This document shows, one piece after another, positions 44,495 through 53,217 of a stretch of DNA of 64,000 nt. How positions within the stretch are numbered: the stretch's first letter is position 1; every line of letters begins with the position of its first letter. A program made the position numbers and the translations under genes. Under the pieces are notes generated by a model. That model had not been told where the DNA came from. It saw only the letters and a program-made list of their open reading frames with translations, and did not search any database. Source of the stretch: Gemmobacter lutimaris (GTDB taxonomy: Bacteria > Pseudomonadota > Alphaproteobacteria > Rhodobacterales > Rhodobacteraceae); the NCBI RefSeq assembly GCF_003570715.1, contig NZ_QXXQ01000002.1, positions 558,001-622,000 of the forward strand, written 5' to 3'.

Positions 44495-45106
44495 TCATGC
44501 GGTGTGCTGGACCCGCGCCGGGCTGCCGACGGCATTCCTTGCCATATCGGCATAGATCGCCTCGACCTCGGCCCGGCCAAGGCGCCCGCCTTCCCGATAC
44601 CAGTTGGTCACGCCGGTCAGCATGGCAATCAGCGCCAGTGTCGCAAGCTTGGTATCGGGCACAGCAAAGACCCCGGCGGCGCGGCCATCGCGCAGGATCG
44701 CCTCCAGCGCATTTTCATAGCGACGGCGCAGCGCCTCGATGGCGGAAAAGTTGTCGGGTTCCAGATTGCGCAACTCCATATAGGCAATGAACACCGCATC
44801 CGGGCGGTCGATGTGATAGCCGATATGGAACCGGGCGAACTGGTCCAGTCGTGCCTCGGGGCCACTGGCCGGGGGCAGGTCGGCGAAAGCCTCCAGCAGC
44901 CCCTCGAGGTGGTCACGCATCAGATCGGCAAGAAGGCTTTGCTTGTCGGGCGTGTAAAGATACAGCGCCCCGGCCTGCACCCCGACCTCGGCCGCGATCT
45001 GCCGCATGGATACGGCAGCATAGCCGTGGCGGGCGAACAGATGCTGGGCCGCCGCGCGGATGCGGGGGCCGGTGATTTCGGAATGCGAGCCTGTCTTGCG
45101 TGCCAT
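44495..45106 (-). CDS. TetR/AcrR family regulator
   Basis: A 203-residue one-component repressor. The N-terminal helix-turn-helix spans about 13-58 (IRAAAQHLFARHGYAAVSMR and IAAEVGVQAGALYLYTPDKQ, quoted as two parts). The C-terminal ligand and dimer domain contains TGVTNWYREGG, a motif of the short-chain-acyl/PaaR-like subgroup. A 16-base palindrome sits 14 bases upstream of its ATG, so autoregulation is very likely. The divergent lipoprotein gene could share this operator. The ligand is unknown. Confidence 0.88.
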   Translation of the reverse strand: MARKTGSHSEITGPRIRAAAQHLFARHGYAAVSMRQIAAEVGVQAGALYLYTPDKQSLLADLMRDHLEGLLEAFADLPPASGPEARLDQFARFHIGYHIDRPDAVFIAYMELRNLEPDNFSAIEALRRRYENALEAILRDGRAAGVFAVPDTKLATLALIAMLTGVTNWYREGGRLGRAEVEAIYADMARNAVGSPARVQHTA

Positions 45107-45119
45107 GCGCCCATGCTAT

Positions 45120-45135
45120 CTGAACGCATGTTCAG
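45120..45135. promoter_or_regulatory. TetR-type operator
   Basis: CTGAAC-GCAT-GTTCAG, a perfect 16-base palindrome with a 4-base centre, just upstream of the TetR gene start and between it and the divergent lipoprotein gene. The size and symmetry fit a TetR dimer site. Confidence 0.65.
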
Positions 45136-45230
45136 TTCAACCCCGCCCTTTGGTTCGGCCAGTCCGGCTTGCCCAACCGGCCCGCTGCCCTGTAAGGATG
45201 AACTGCACCATGCCAGCGCCGGACCTGACG

Positions 45231-45500
45231 ATGACCGCCTTCCGCCTTTCCCTTGTCGCGCCGCTGGCCCTTGTCGCCTGCACGGCCATGCCGGATCTGG
45301 TGCCGCCCGCAGCCCCGACCGGGCCTGCCCCGGCGCTTCAACCCATCGACACGCTTCTGGCCGAGGCTCAGGTGGATACGCCGCCTGCCGATGCGGCTGA
45401 CGGGCTTGCCGCACGCGCGGCGGCGCTTCAGGCCCGCGCGGCGGCATTGCGGGCACAGCGCCTGACCACGCCGGACCCTGCCACCCTGACCGGCGGCTGA
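45231..45500 (+). CDS. Small Ala-rich lipoprotein
   Basis: An 89-residue predicted lipoprotein: MTAFRLSLVAPLALVAC, lipobox at C17, then a Pro/Ala-rich linker and an amphipathic Ala/Arg helix (GLAARAAALQARAAALRAQR). In-frame ATGs at 45198 and 45210 would add up to 11 residues. No named family. It precedes hom by 67 bases on the same strand and lies opposite the TetR gene, whose operator is about 100 bases upstream. Confidence 0.65.
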   Translation: MTAFRLSLVAPLALVACTAMPDLVPPAAPTGPAPALQPIDTLLAEAQVDTPPADAADGLAARAAALQARAAALRAQRLTTPDPATLTGG

Positions 45501-45567
45501 TCTCGGCGCGATTGCGCAGGCCGGTTGAACGGGCTAACAGACGGACAGACAAATCACGGAGCATATT

Positions 45568-46863
45568 ATGGTTCAGCCCCTGCGTCTCGGGCTCGCCGGT
45601 CTTGGAACCGTCGGCATCGGAGTGGTGAAGATCGTTCAGCAACACGCCGATCTGATCACTGCGCGCACAGGCCGCCCCGTGGTGATCACCGCCGTTTCGG
45701 CGCGGGACCGCACAAAGAACCGCGATGCCGATCTGTCTGCCTATGCCTGGGAAACCGATCCGGTCGTCCTTGCGCGGCGTGATGACGTGGATGTGTTCGT
45801 CGAGGTGATGGGGGGGCATGAAGGCGCGGCGAAAGCCGCGACCGAGGCCGCCATCGCGGCGGGCAAGGATGTGGTGACCGCGAACAAGGCGCTGCTGGCG
45901 CATCACGGGCAGGCGCTGGCCGAAGCGGCCGAGGCCGCGGGCCGCGTCATCCGTTTCGAGGCCGCCGTGGCCGGCGGTATCCCCGTCATCAAGGCGCTGA
46001 CCGAAGGTCTGGCGGGCAACCGCATCACCCGTGTCATGGGCGTGATGAACGGCACTTGCAACTACATCCTGACCCGGATGCAGAACGCGGGCTTGCCCTA
46101 TGAAACCGTGTTCGAGGAAGCCCGGCAACTGGGCTATCTGGAGGCTGACCCCAACCTTGACGTGGGCGGCATCGACGCCGGGCACAAGCTGTCGCTTCTG
46201 GCCTCCATCGCCTTCGGCACCCGCGTCGCCTTCGACGCGGTAGAGCTTGAGGGCATTGGCAATGTCTCGATCGAGGATATCGAGCTTGCCGATGACATGG
46301 GCTATCACATCAAGCTCTTGGGCGTGGCGCAGATGTCCGGGCGCGGGCTGGAACAGCGCATGACACCGTGCCTCGTGCCTGCCGAAAGCCCCTTCGGGCA
46401 ATTGCAAGGCGGCACCAATATGGTGATGCTGGAAGGCGACAGCGTGGGCCAGATCGTGCTGCGCGGCCCCGGCGCGGGCGAGGGCCCGACCGCCAGCGCG
46501 GTGATGTCCGATGTGATCGACATCGCACGCGGCCTGCGGCTGCCCACCTTCGGACGGCCTGCCGCCACGCTGGTTCCGGCGGTGCCTGCCAAGGCCGCGA
46601 CCCCCGCGCCCTATTACCTGCGGATGACGCTGCTGGACAAACCCGGCGCGCTGGCCAAGATCGCCACCTGTCTGGGTGAGGCGGGCATCTCCATCGACCA
46701 GATGCGCCAGATCAACCAGCCGGGCGAGGATGATGATGACGCCATCGTCATCTTCGTCACCCACAAGGCGGCGCCAGCCGACGTGGCACATGCGCTTGCC
46801 AGCTTCCAGCAGACCGGCGTTCTGGTCGGCCAGCCTGTCGCCATTCGCATTGAGGAGCTGTAA
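45568..46863 (+). CDS. hom: Homoserine dehydrogenase
   Basis: A 431-residue enzyme reducing aspartate semialdehyde to homoserine on the way to threonine and methionine. The NAD(P) motif is GLGTVG (11-16); VVTANKALLAHHG and the family signature GYLEADPNLDVGGIDAGHKL are complete with the catalytic lysine. A C-terminal ACT domain (about 350-431, LRMTLLDKPGALAKIATCLG) confers threonine feedback control. CGGAG lies seven bases before the ATG. No aspartokinase fusion is present. Confidence 0.97.
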   Translation: MVQPLRLGLAGLGTVGIGVVKIVQQHADLITARTGRPVVITAVSARDRTKNRDADLSAYAWETDPVVLARRDDVDVFVEVMGGHEGAAKAATEAAIAAGKDVVTANKALLAHHGQALAEAAEAAGRVIRFEAAVAGGIPVIKALTEGLAGNRITRVMGVMNGTCNYILTRMQNAGLPYETVFEEARQLGYLEADPNLDVGGIDAGHKLSLLASIAFGTRVAFDAVELEGIGNVSIEDIELADDMGYHIKLLGVAQMSGRGLEQRMTPCLVPAESPFGQLQGGTNMVMLEGDSVGQIVLRGPGAGEGPTASAVMSDVIDIARGLRLPTFGRPAATLVPAVPAKAATPAPYYLRMTLLDKPGALAKIATCLGEAGISIDQMRQINQPGEDDDDAIVIFVTHKAAPADVAHALASFQQTGVLVGQPVAIRIEEL

Positions 46864-46977
46864 GGCAGGCTGCGCCAGGGCGTTAGCGGAACCATCCTTG
46901 CGGGCTGCCCGCGTGGCGGCTAGGACAGGGCAACGTCTTTAACCGGCCTCCATACGGGGCAGACAACGGGGTTTTTC

Positions 46978-47946
46978 ATGGCAGATGCGGCGCAGTTTCA
47001 GGATCGGTTGCTTTCCCTCGGTCTCGCGCGGGTGTCCGAGGCGGCAGCACTTGCCTCGGCTACCCTGATCGGACGCGGCAACGAGAAGGCTGCGGATCAG
47101 GCGGCTGTCAATGCAATGCGCGATCAGCTCAACCTGCTCGACATCGCCGGGGTGGTGGTGATCGGCGAGGGGGAGCGTGACGAGGCCCCGATGCTGTTCA
47201 TCGGTGAAGAGGTCGGCACCGGCAATGGCCCGGCGGTGGACATCGCGCTTGACCCGCTGGAAGGCACCACGCTGACCGCCAAGGACATGCCGAACGCGCT
47301 GACCGTGATCGCCATGGCGCCGCGCGGCACGCTGCTGCACGCGCCCGATGTGTATATGGAGAAGCTGGCGATCGGGCCGGGGTATGCGCCCGACACCGTT
47401 ACGCTGGACATGACCCCGGCGGAACGGGTGGAGGCGCTGGCCCGCGCCAAGGGCTGTGCGCCCGGCGATATCACCGTCTGCATTCTGGAACGTCCGCGCC
47501 ATGAGGCGCTGATTGCCGAGGTGCGCGGCACCGGCGCCGCGATCCGGCTGATTACCGATGGTGATGTGGCCGGTGTGATCCACTGTGCCGAAAGCGACAA
47601 GACCGGCATCGACATGTATATGGGCTCGGGCGGTGCACCGGAGGGCGTGCTGGCAGCCTCGGCGCTGAAATGCATGGGCGGCCAGATCTATGGACAGCTT
47701 CTGTTTCGCAACGATGACGAACGCGCCCGTGCCGCCAAGGCGGGAATCGCCGACCTGAACCGCATCTATACCCGTGACGACATGGTGACCGGCGATGTGA
47801 TTTTTGCCGCAACCGGCGTCACCAATGGTTCGATCCTGTCGGGCATCAAGCGCGAGCCCGGCTGGGTAACGACCGAGACGCTTTTGATGCGGTCGAAGAC
47901 CGGATCGGTGCGCCGGATGACCTATCGCAGCCCCGTCAAGGGCTAA
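46978..47946 (+). CDS. glpX: Class II fructose-1,6-bisphosphatase
   Basis: A 322-residue metal-dependent phosphatase of gluconeogenesis and, in autotrophs, the Calvin cycle (fructose and sedoheptulose bisphosphates). Active-site marks are GEGERDEAPML, DPLEGTTLTAKDMPNALTV and GGAPEGVLAASALKCMGG; the GlpX rather than Fbp fold is clear. It follows hom by 114 bases and ends at a perfect bidirectional terminator, so it is probably its own unit or the end of hom-glpX. Confidence 0.96.
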   Translation: MADAAQFQDRLLSLGLARVSEAAALASATLIGRGNEKAADQAAVNAMRDQLNLLDIAGVVVIGEGERDEAPMLFIGEEVGTGNGPAVDIALDPLEGTTLTAKDMPNALTVIAMAPRGTLLHAPDVYMEKLAIGPGYAPDTVTLDMTPAERVEALARAKGCAPGDITVCILERPRHEALIAEVRGTGAAIRLITDGDVAGVIHCAESDKTGIDMYMGSGGAPEGVLAASALKCMGGQIYGQLLFRNDDERARAAKAGIADLNRIYTRDDMVTGDVIFAATGVTNGSILSGIKREPGWVTTETLLMRSKTGSVRRMTYRSPVKG

Positions 47947-47961
47947 GGTTCGCTAAAGTCA

Positions 47962-47989
47962 AAAAGGCCCCCGGTTTCGGGGGCCTTTT
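47962..47989. terminator. Bidirectional terminator between glpX and thioesterase
   Basis: A twelve-base perfect stem (AAAAGGCCCCCG with its complement) and loop GTTT; T-runs follow on both strands, so it serves glpX (+) and the thioesterase gene (-). Confidence 0.9.
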
Positions 47990-48009
47990 GCATTGTGGAT
48001 GTCCGGTTT

Positions 48010-48420
48010 TCACTTGTCCTCGGGGCGTAGAACCATTTGCGTCTGGACGACGAGGGCGGCCAGCTTGCCGTCGGCGCGCAGGATGCGGGTCTGCCATACC
48101 ATCGTCTTGCGCCCTTTGTGCAGCGGCTCTGTCACAGCGCGGGCGGTAGTGCCAAGCGCCACCGGGCGGAAGAAGCTGGTTTTGCTTTCCACCGTCACCG
48201 TGCCGTCGCCGTCGCGCAGGTTGAGGAAGGTCGCGGTGCCGCCCATGTTGTCGGCCACACCCATGATGGCGCCGCCATGCAGGACGCCGTTACGGTTGCC
48301 CAGTGCCTCGGTCACCTCAAACTCTGCCTCCACCCTGTCAGGTGTGGCGGAAACCAGTCGCAGGCCCAGCAGGCGGGCAAAGGGCGGTTGATCGGCGGCG
48401 ATGGGCGGAATGTCAGACAT
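48010..48420 (-). CDS. PaaI-type hotdog thioesterase
   Basis: A 136-residue single hotdog-fold protein. It starts MSDIPPIAADQPPFARLLGL at 48420, chosen over the longer frame to 48633 that reads into the gcrA 3' end. The HGG motif is in NRNGVLHGGAIMGVADNMGG and matches the acyl-CoA thioesterase group that includes PaaI and YbgC relatives. The substrate is unassigned. It is followed by the glpX terminator and preceded by the gcrA terminator. Confidence 0.85.
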   Translation of the reverse strand: MSDIPPIAADQPPFARLLGLRLVSATPDRVEAEFEVTEALGNRNGVLHGGAIMGVADNMGGTATFLNLRDGDGTVTVESKTSFFRPVALGTTARAVTEPLHKGRKTMVWQTRILRADGKLAALVVQTQMVLRPEDK

Positions 48421-48449
48421 GTGAAACTCGGGGACTGAACTGAGAAGAA

Positions 48450-48478
48450 AACGCCCGCCACCTTGCGGGGCGGGCGTT
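48450..48478 (-). terminator. gcrA terminator
   Basis: Arms AACGCCCGCC and GGCGGGCGTT with a 9-base loop; minus-strand RNA continues UUUUCUUCU. It stands 19 bases after the gcrA stop and 29 before the thioesterase start. Confidence 0.8.
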
Positions 48479-48497
48479 CGAAATTCACAAGGCCGGA

Positions 48498-49121
48498 TCA
48501 GCGGCGGCGGTCGCGCCGGGCACTCATCGGTTGGAACGCCACGCCGACATGGGCGTCGCAATAGGGCTTGCCCGCCTGCGAAGGCAAACCGCAGAACCAG
48601 AAATCTTCGGTCGCGGGGTCGCCGATCGGCCATTTGCAGGTGCGCTCGGTCAGTTCCATCAGCGTCAGCTTGCGGGCGCGCTTTTCCACCTCGCGCACCG
48701 ATGCCAGCGCTTCGGGGCTGATCTCGTTGGCCGAAGGTTGCGGCGGCAGGGGTTGACCTGCCGGAACGATGGCCTTGCGCAGCGGGATCGGGGCCGAGGG
48801 CACCGGGGCGGCTGCCGCCGGTTGCGGGGTGGGGCGCTCCGGTGCGGCGGGGCGCGGCTGTTCGGTCATACGCGGTGCGGGTTCCGGTGCGGGGGCGGGC
48901 TTCGCCGCCTCGACGCGGGGCGCGGGAGCCTCGACAACCACCTCTTCCTCGTCTTCCTTGCCGCCAGCGCCGCCGACACGGTTCGACAGGCCCAGACGGT
49001 GCACCTTGCCGATCACCGCATTGCGGGTCACGCCACCCAGCTCCTTGGCGATCTGGCTGGCGCTCTGGCCTTCAGACCACATCCTCTTGAGCGTCTCGAC
49101 GCGCTCGTCAGTCCACGACAT
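48498..49121 (-). CDS. gcrA: GcrA cell cycle regulator
   Basis: A 207-residue alphaproteobacterial transcription factor that works with sigma-70 at promoters carrying CcrM-methylated GANTC sites. The N-terminal DNA-binding helices (MSWTDERVETLKRMWSEGQS, then ASQIAKELGG and AVIGKVHRLGL) are followed by a long Pro/Ala/Glu-rich linker (about 60-135) and the conserved C-terminal sigma-interaction and cysteine block (CKWPIGDPATEDFWFCGLP, KPYCDAHVGVAFQP). The linker is longer than in Caulobacter GcrA, as in other Rhodobacterales. A terminator follows. Confidence 0.95.
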   Translation of the reverse strand: MSWTDERVETLKRMWSEGQSASQIAKELGGVTRNAVIGKVHRLGLSNRVGGAGGKEDEEEVVVEAPAPRVEAAKPAPAPEPAPRMTEQPRPAAPERPTPQPAAAAPVPSAPIPLRKAIVPAGQPLPPQPSANEISPEALASVREVEKRARKLTLMELTERTCKWPIGDPATEDFWFCGLPSQAGKPYCDAHVGVAFQPMSARRDRRR

Positions 49122-49228
49122 GCTGTTCTCCGGCTTGGGTCTCCCGCGGCACGGCCGGGCGCGGGGTGGAGGCTATTTTACCTTGCCACGCAGCAGATAC
49201 AAGCCGCCGTGCAGATAAGACCGCTTCG

Positions 49229-49954
49229 TCAGAGGGCGATCTGGGTAAAGCCGTCCCGCAGCGCCCTGGACCAGGCCTCGCTCATCGCGCGGAACTGTTC
49301 GTCCCCGGCCTCGATCCGCCGTCGCATACTGATCTTGCAGGCGTCACGCTCGATCACGCACATATCCAGCGGCATACCGACCGAGAGGTTGGACCGCAGC
49401 GTGGAGTCCATGCTCAGCAGCACCGCCTTCTGCGCGTCGGCCAGCGAGGTTTCGGGCCGCACCACCCGGTCGAGGATCGGTTTGCCGTATTTGTGCTCGC
49501 CGATCTGGAGGAAGGGGGTATCCTCGGTGGCCTCGATGAAATTGCCCTCGGGATAGATGAGGAACAGCCGCATCACGCCGCCGCGCCGCTGACCTGCAAC
49601 GATCATCGAGGCAGAGGCGCTCTGGCGCATCGCATTCATCTTTTCGTCCACCTCGGTGCGGACCGAGGCCAGCATGTTGCCGACAATCTCGGCCACCTTC
49701 AGCATGGTCGGCGCTTTCAGGATCGAGGTTTCGCCGTCGGCGTCGGGTTCTTCGATGGCCTCGCGCAGGCGGGCGATGGTGGTCTGCGTGACGCTGAGGC
49801 TGCCAGCCGTCATGATGGCGATGACACGCTCGCCCGGTTCTTCGAAAGTGAACATCTTGCGATAGGTCGAGATATTGTCCAGCCCGGCATTGGTCCGGGT
49901 GTCCGACAGCAGCACCATGCCTTCATTCAGCAGAAGGCCTACGCAATAGGTCAT
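49229..49954 (-). CDS. Anbu: ancestral-type proteasome beta-subunit homologue
   Basis: A 241-residue Ntn-hydrolase of the Anbu (proteasome-type protease, COG3484) family. It starts MTYCVGLLLNEGMVLLSDTR at 49954, so T2 is the presumed N-terminal nucleophile after Met removal, with the HslV/20S-like strand pair following; DTRTNAGLDNIS, AGQRRGGVMRLFLIYPEGNF and KYGKPILDRV are family blocks. Homologues assemble into ring-like or lock-washer oligomers, and their substrate is not known. It is the last gene of the run ATP-grasp, alpha-E, transglutaminase and Anbu; a 69-base gap separates it from the transglutaminase gene. Confidence 0.92.
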   Translation of the reverse strand: MTYCVGLLLNEGMVLLSDTRTNAGLDNISTYRKMFTFEEPGERVIAIMTAGSLSVTQTTIARLREAIEEPDADGETSILKAPTMLKVAEIVGNMLASVRTEVDEKMNAMRQSASASMIVAGQRRGGVMRLFLIYPEGNFIEATEDTPFLQIGEHKYGKPILDRVVRPETSLADAQKAVLLSMDSTLRSNLSVGMPLDMCVIERDACKISMRRRIEAGDEQFRAMSEAWSRALRDGFTQIAL

Positions 49955-50023
49955 GTTCGTTTCCGTGAGTGGCGTTTGGCGCAACACTAGGGCTGCGCCC
50001 GCGCGGGCGCAACCACCGCTTCG

Positions 50024-50848
50024 TCACTGCTGTTCCTGCTGCTGGCCCTGCGTGCAGACGGCCACGCGCACTGCCATGGTTTCGGCGCCGGGACCGCGCG
50101 CGATGCCGCGGATCGGCGCCGCATCCTGTGCGTCGAAGCCGGAGGAAAGCCGGATGTAGCGTTCATCCGGGCAGCAGGCATTGGCCGGATCGAAACCGAC
50201 CCATCCCAGACCGGGCAACCAGATTTCGGCCCAGGCATGGGCGGCCTCATGCGCCTTGCCCTCGGCATCCGCGAACAGGTAGCCCGAGACATAGCGCGCT
50301 GGCATCCCCCGGTGCCGTGCAATGGCGATCAGGGCATGGGCGTGATCCTGACAGACGCCTTCGCCCAGACCCAGTGCCTCGGCGGCTGTGGTATGCGCCT
50401 CGGTCACGCCGGGGCGATAGGCAATCGCCTCTGCCACGGCAGCGGAAAGGCGGTGCGCGGCTTCCAGCGGGCCGTCGGCGCCCTCGGCGGCTTCGGACAG
50501 GTCGATCAGCGCGGTATCGACGCGGGTGGGCAGGGTGTCGCGCAGATAGACCTCGGGGCGCACCGTCTCGCGGTGGCCGCGCAGCACGCCTGCGAGGTCA
50601 CGGGTATCGACCGTGCCGGTGACCTGCACCAGAATTTCACTGACCGGGCCGATGACGGACCAGGCGCTGATCCGGTCGCCCGCGCCGTCGCGGAAGCTGC
50701 CGCCCTGAAGCCCGTCTGTGACGGTAACCTTCCAGTCCAGCACGGTCTGCCCTTCGAACACCGAAGGCGTCAGGCGGTGGCTTTGCACCACACCGCGCAC
50801 GGGCGCGGCATAGCGGTAACAGGTGACATGATCGACGGTCAGACGCAT
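50024..50848 (-). CDS. Transglutaminase-like cysteine protein (Anbu operon)
   Basis: A 274-residue protein with the bacterial transglutaminase N-terminal beta domain (YRYAAPVRGVVQSHRLTPS) and a papain-like core: C166 (GEGVCQDHAH), H204 (EAAHAWAEIWLP) and D220 (VGFDPANA) form a complete catalytic triad. It might hydrolyse or crosslink isopeptide bonds. The ATG overlaps the alpha-E stop by one base, so it is coupled to that gene. Its C-terminal tail is Gln-rich (QGQQQEQQ). Confidence 0.9.
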   Translation of the reverse strand: MRLTVDHVTCYRYAAPVRGVVQSHRLTPSVFEGQTVLDWKVTVTDGLQGGSFRDGAGDRISAWSVIGPVSEILVQVTGTVDTRDLAGVLRGHRETVRPEVYLRDTLPTRVDTALIDLSEAAEGADGPLEAAHRLSAAVAEAIAYRPGVTEAHTTAAEALGLGEGVCQDHAHALIAIARHRGMPARYVSGYLFADAEGKAHEAAHAWAEIWLPGLGWVGFDPANACCPDERYIRLSSGFDAQDAAPIRGIARGPGAETMAVRVAVCTQGQQQEQQ

Positions 50849-51798
50849 CAGCGCAGATCCCCGCTCAGATAAGATTCATGGATGGCAGTGCCCAGTTCGG
50901 CGGAATCACGGATGAACCGCGACAGAAACTCGTGCAGCCCCTCGTCGAAAATCGCCTCGACATTGGTGGTTTCCAGCTCGTTCAGCATGGCGGTGGCCTT
51001 GCCCTGCGCGGGCATGGTCCGGCCATAGGCCTTGGCCAGCCGCGTCAGGTGGTTGCCTACCCCGGAAACACAGGTGATGAGCGAGCGTGGGCTTTGCGGA
51101 TTCAGGATCAGGAAATCCGCAATCTTGGCCGCCGTCACCTCGCCACCATAGGCCCAGTGGAAGGCGCGATGCGCACCCATGGCCCGCAGAAGCGTCGTCC
51201 ATTGATAATTGTCGAGTCCCGAGCCCACGAATTCGATGCGGGGCAGCAGGACGTAGTATTTCACATCCAGCATCCGGGCGGTGTTGTCGCCGCGTTCCAG
51301 ATAATAGCCGATATTCAGGAAGTTGTAGCCGTCATTGCGTAGCAGCGTCGCGTCTATGGCGCCGCGCACCATGGCGGTGTGGCGCATCACCCATTCGGTC
51401 AGGCGGCTGAGCTCCAGCTCGCTGCGCGGGGTGCGTTCCAGTTGCCGCAACTCCTGAAAGGCGGTGTTCAGCGCGTCCCAGACCTGGCTGGTCAGCGCGG
51501 TGCGCACGATGCGGCCGTTTTCCCGCGCCGCCGTGATGCAGCTTGCCACGGAAGAGGGGTTGTCGCGGTCGAAGAACAGCCAGCTTTCAAGGTTGCGCTG
51601 CACCGGGTCACCGTATTTGTGCGAAAACCCGTTGGCCGTGCCCGAGGATTGCAGCAGGCTGTCCCATTCGTTGCGATAGCCATGGGTGGAGGGCATCAGC
51701 GTGATGCGCGACCCCACTTCCAGCAGCCGCGCCGCAATGTCGGCGCGTTCCATATAGCGGGCGATCCAGTAGAGGTTGTCTGCGGTTCTGCTCAGCAT
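50848..51798 (-). CDS. Alpha-E domain protein (DUF403)
   Basis: A 316-residue alpha-helical protein of the alpha-E family, fully conserved in motifs SRTADNLYWIARYMERAD, FFDRDNPSSVASCI and NIGYYLERGDNTARMLDVKY. The ATG at 51798 has GGAG ten bases upstream. No catalytic residues are known; alpha-E proteins occur almost always with ATP-grasp amidoligase-like and transglutaminase proteins. It follows the ATP-grasp gene by 6 bases and overlaps the transglutaminase start by 1. Confidence 0.92.
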   Translation of the reverse strand: MLSRTADNLYWIARYMERADIAARLLEVGSRITLMPSTHGYRNEWDSLLQSSGTANGFSHKYGDPVQRNLESWLFFDRDNPSSVASCITAARENGRIVRTALTSQVWDALNTAFQELRQLERTPRSELELSRLTEWVMRHTAMVRGAIDATLLRNDGYNFLNIGYYLERGDNTARMLDVKYYVLLPRIEFVGSGLDNYQWTTLLRAMGAHRAFHWAYGGEVTAAKIADFLILNPQSPRSLITCVSGVGNHLTRLAKAYGRTMPAQGKATAMLNELETTNVEAIFDEGLHEFLSRFIRDSAELGTAIHESYLSGDLR

Positions 51799-51804
51799 CA
51801 ATGA

Positions 51805-53217
51805 TTACTCCGCCAGCACCCAGGTATCCTTGACCCCGCCGCCCTGAGACGAGTTCACCACAAGGCTGCCGTCTTTCAGTGCCACGCGGGTCAGCGCGCC
51901 GGGCACGAGGTCTATGCTTTCGCCGACAAGGCAATAGGGGCGCAGGTCCACATGGCGCGGCGCGATGCCTTCGGCCACGAAAGTCGGCGTCGTGGACAGC
52001 GCGAGCGTCGGCTGGGCGATGTAATTGTCGGGATCGTCAAGGATTTTCAGCCGGAACGCCTCGACCTCGGCCTTGGTGGATTTCGGCCCGACCAGCATGC
52101 CGTAACCGCCCGACCCATGCACCTCTTTCACGACCAGTTCGGGCAGGTTGTCGAGCACATATTTCAGGTCATCCGCCTTCCCGCATTGCCAGGTCGGCAC
52201 GTTGTTCAGGATCGGCTCTTCCCCCAGATAGAAGCGCACCATTTCGGGGACGAAAGTGTAGACCGCCTTGTCATCCGCCACGCCCGCACCGGGGGCCGAG
52301 CAGATCGCCACCCCGCCGGAGCGGTAGACATCCATCAGCCCCGGCACACCCAGCATGGAATCCGGGCGGAAGCAGAGCGGGTCGATGAAGGCATCGTCGA
52401 TGCGGCGATAGATCACATCCACCTTCTTCGGGCCTTCGGTGGTGCGCATCCAGACAAATTCGCCTTCCACGAACAGATCCTGCCCTTCCACCAGCTCGAC
52501 CCCCATCAGATCGGCAAGGAAGCTGTGTTCGTAATAGGCGCTGTTGAAATGGCCAGGGGTCAGCAGCACAACGCGCGGCTCACCCGTGCATTTCGCGGGT
52601 GCGACCGAGGCGAGTGTGCGGCGCAGCCTTTCGCTGTAGCTGTCAACCGGCTGGATCCGGTTTTCGCGGAACAGATCGGGGAACATTCGCATCATGATTT
52701 CGCGGTTTTCCAGCATGTAGCTGACACCGGAGGGTGTGCGGCAGTTGTCTTCCAGCACAAAAAACTCGTCCGGCCCGGTGCGCACGAGGTCGATGCCGAC
52801 GATGTGGCTGTAAACCCCCTTGGGCGGCACGAAGCCGACGACGGCCTTTTCGTAAGCCTCGTTTTCATACACCAGACGTGCCGGGATGCGCCCGGCCTTC
52901 ACGATCTCGCCCCGGCCATAGACATCGGCAAGGAACATGTTCAGCGCCCGCGCCCGCTGTTTGATACCGCGTTCCAGACGTGTCCATTCGGCGGCGGTGA
53001 AGACGCGGGGAAACATGTCGAAGGGGATCAGGCGATCCGGGTCGCCGCCTTCGCCATAGACCGCGAAAGTGATGCCGATGCGGCGAAACAGGGTTTCGGC
53101 CTCGGCCTGCTTCATCTGCCTGAGCTCGGCCGGCATTTGCCGCATCCAGTCTTCCAGCCGCGCATAAGGTGCGCGGACTGCGCCATTATCATACATTTCG
53201 TTGAAATAGGTCGTCAC
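51805..53217 (-). CDS. Circularly permuted ATP-grasp type 2 protein
   Basis: A 470-residue protein of the circularly permuted ATP-grasp type 2 group (DUF404/407). The start is the GTG at 53217 (VTTYFNEMYDNGAVRAPYAR), with GGGGGCG upstream; the longer frame to 53298 is unsupported. Conserved parts are FRRIGITFAVYGEG, RALNMFLADVYGRGEIVKAG, EDNCRTPSGVSYMLENR, VVKEVHGSGGYGMLVGP and the final VVNSSQGGGVKDTWVL. It is predicted to ligate an amine to a carboxylate with ATP. It is the first gene of the four-gene Anbu operon. Confidence 0.92.
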   Translation of the reverse strand: MTTYFNEMYDNGAVRAPYARLEDWMRQMPAELRQMKQAEAETLFRRIGITFAVYGEGGDPDRLIPFDMFPRVFTAAEWTRLERGIKQRARALNMFLADVYGRGEIVKAGRIPARLVYENEAYEKAVVGFVPPKGVYSHIVGIDLVRTGPDEFFVLEDNCRTPSGVSYMLENREIMMRMFPDLFRENRIQPVDSYSERLRRTLASVAPAKCTGEPRVVLLTPGHFNSAYYEHSFLADLMGVELVEGQDLFVEGEFVWMRTTEGPKKVDVIYRRIDDAFIDPLCFRPDSMLGVPGLMDVYRSGGVAICSAPGAGVADDKAVYTFVPEMVRFYLGEEPILNNVPTWQCGKADDLKYVLDNLPELVVKEVHGSGGYGMLVGPKSTKAEVEAFRLKILDDPDNYIAQPTLALSTTPTFVAEGIAPRHVDLRPYCLVGESIDLVPGALTRVALKDGSLVVNSSQGGGVKDTWVLAE

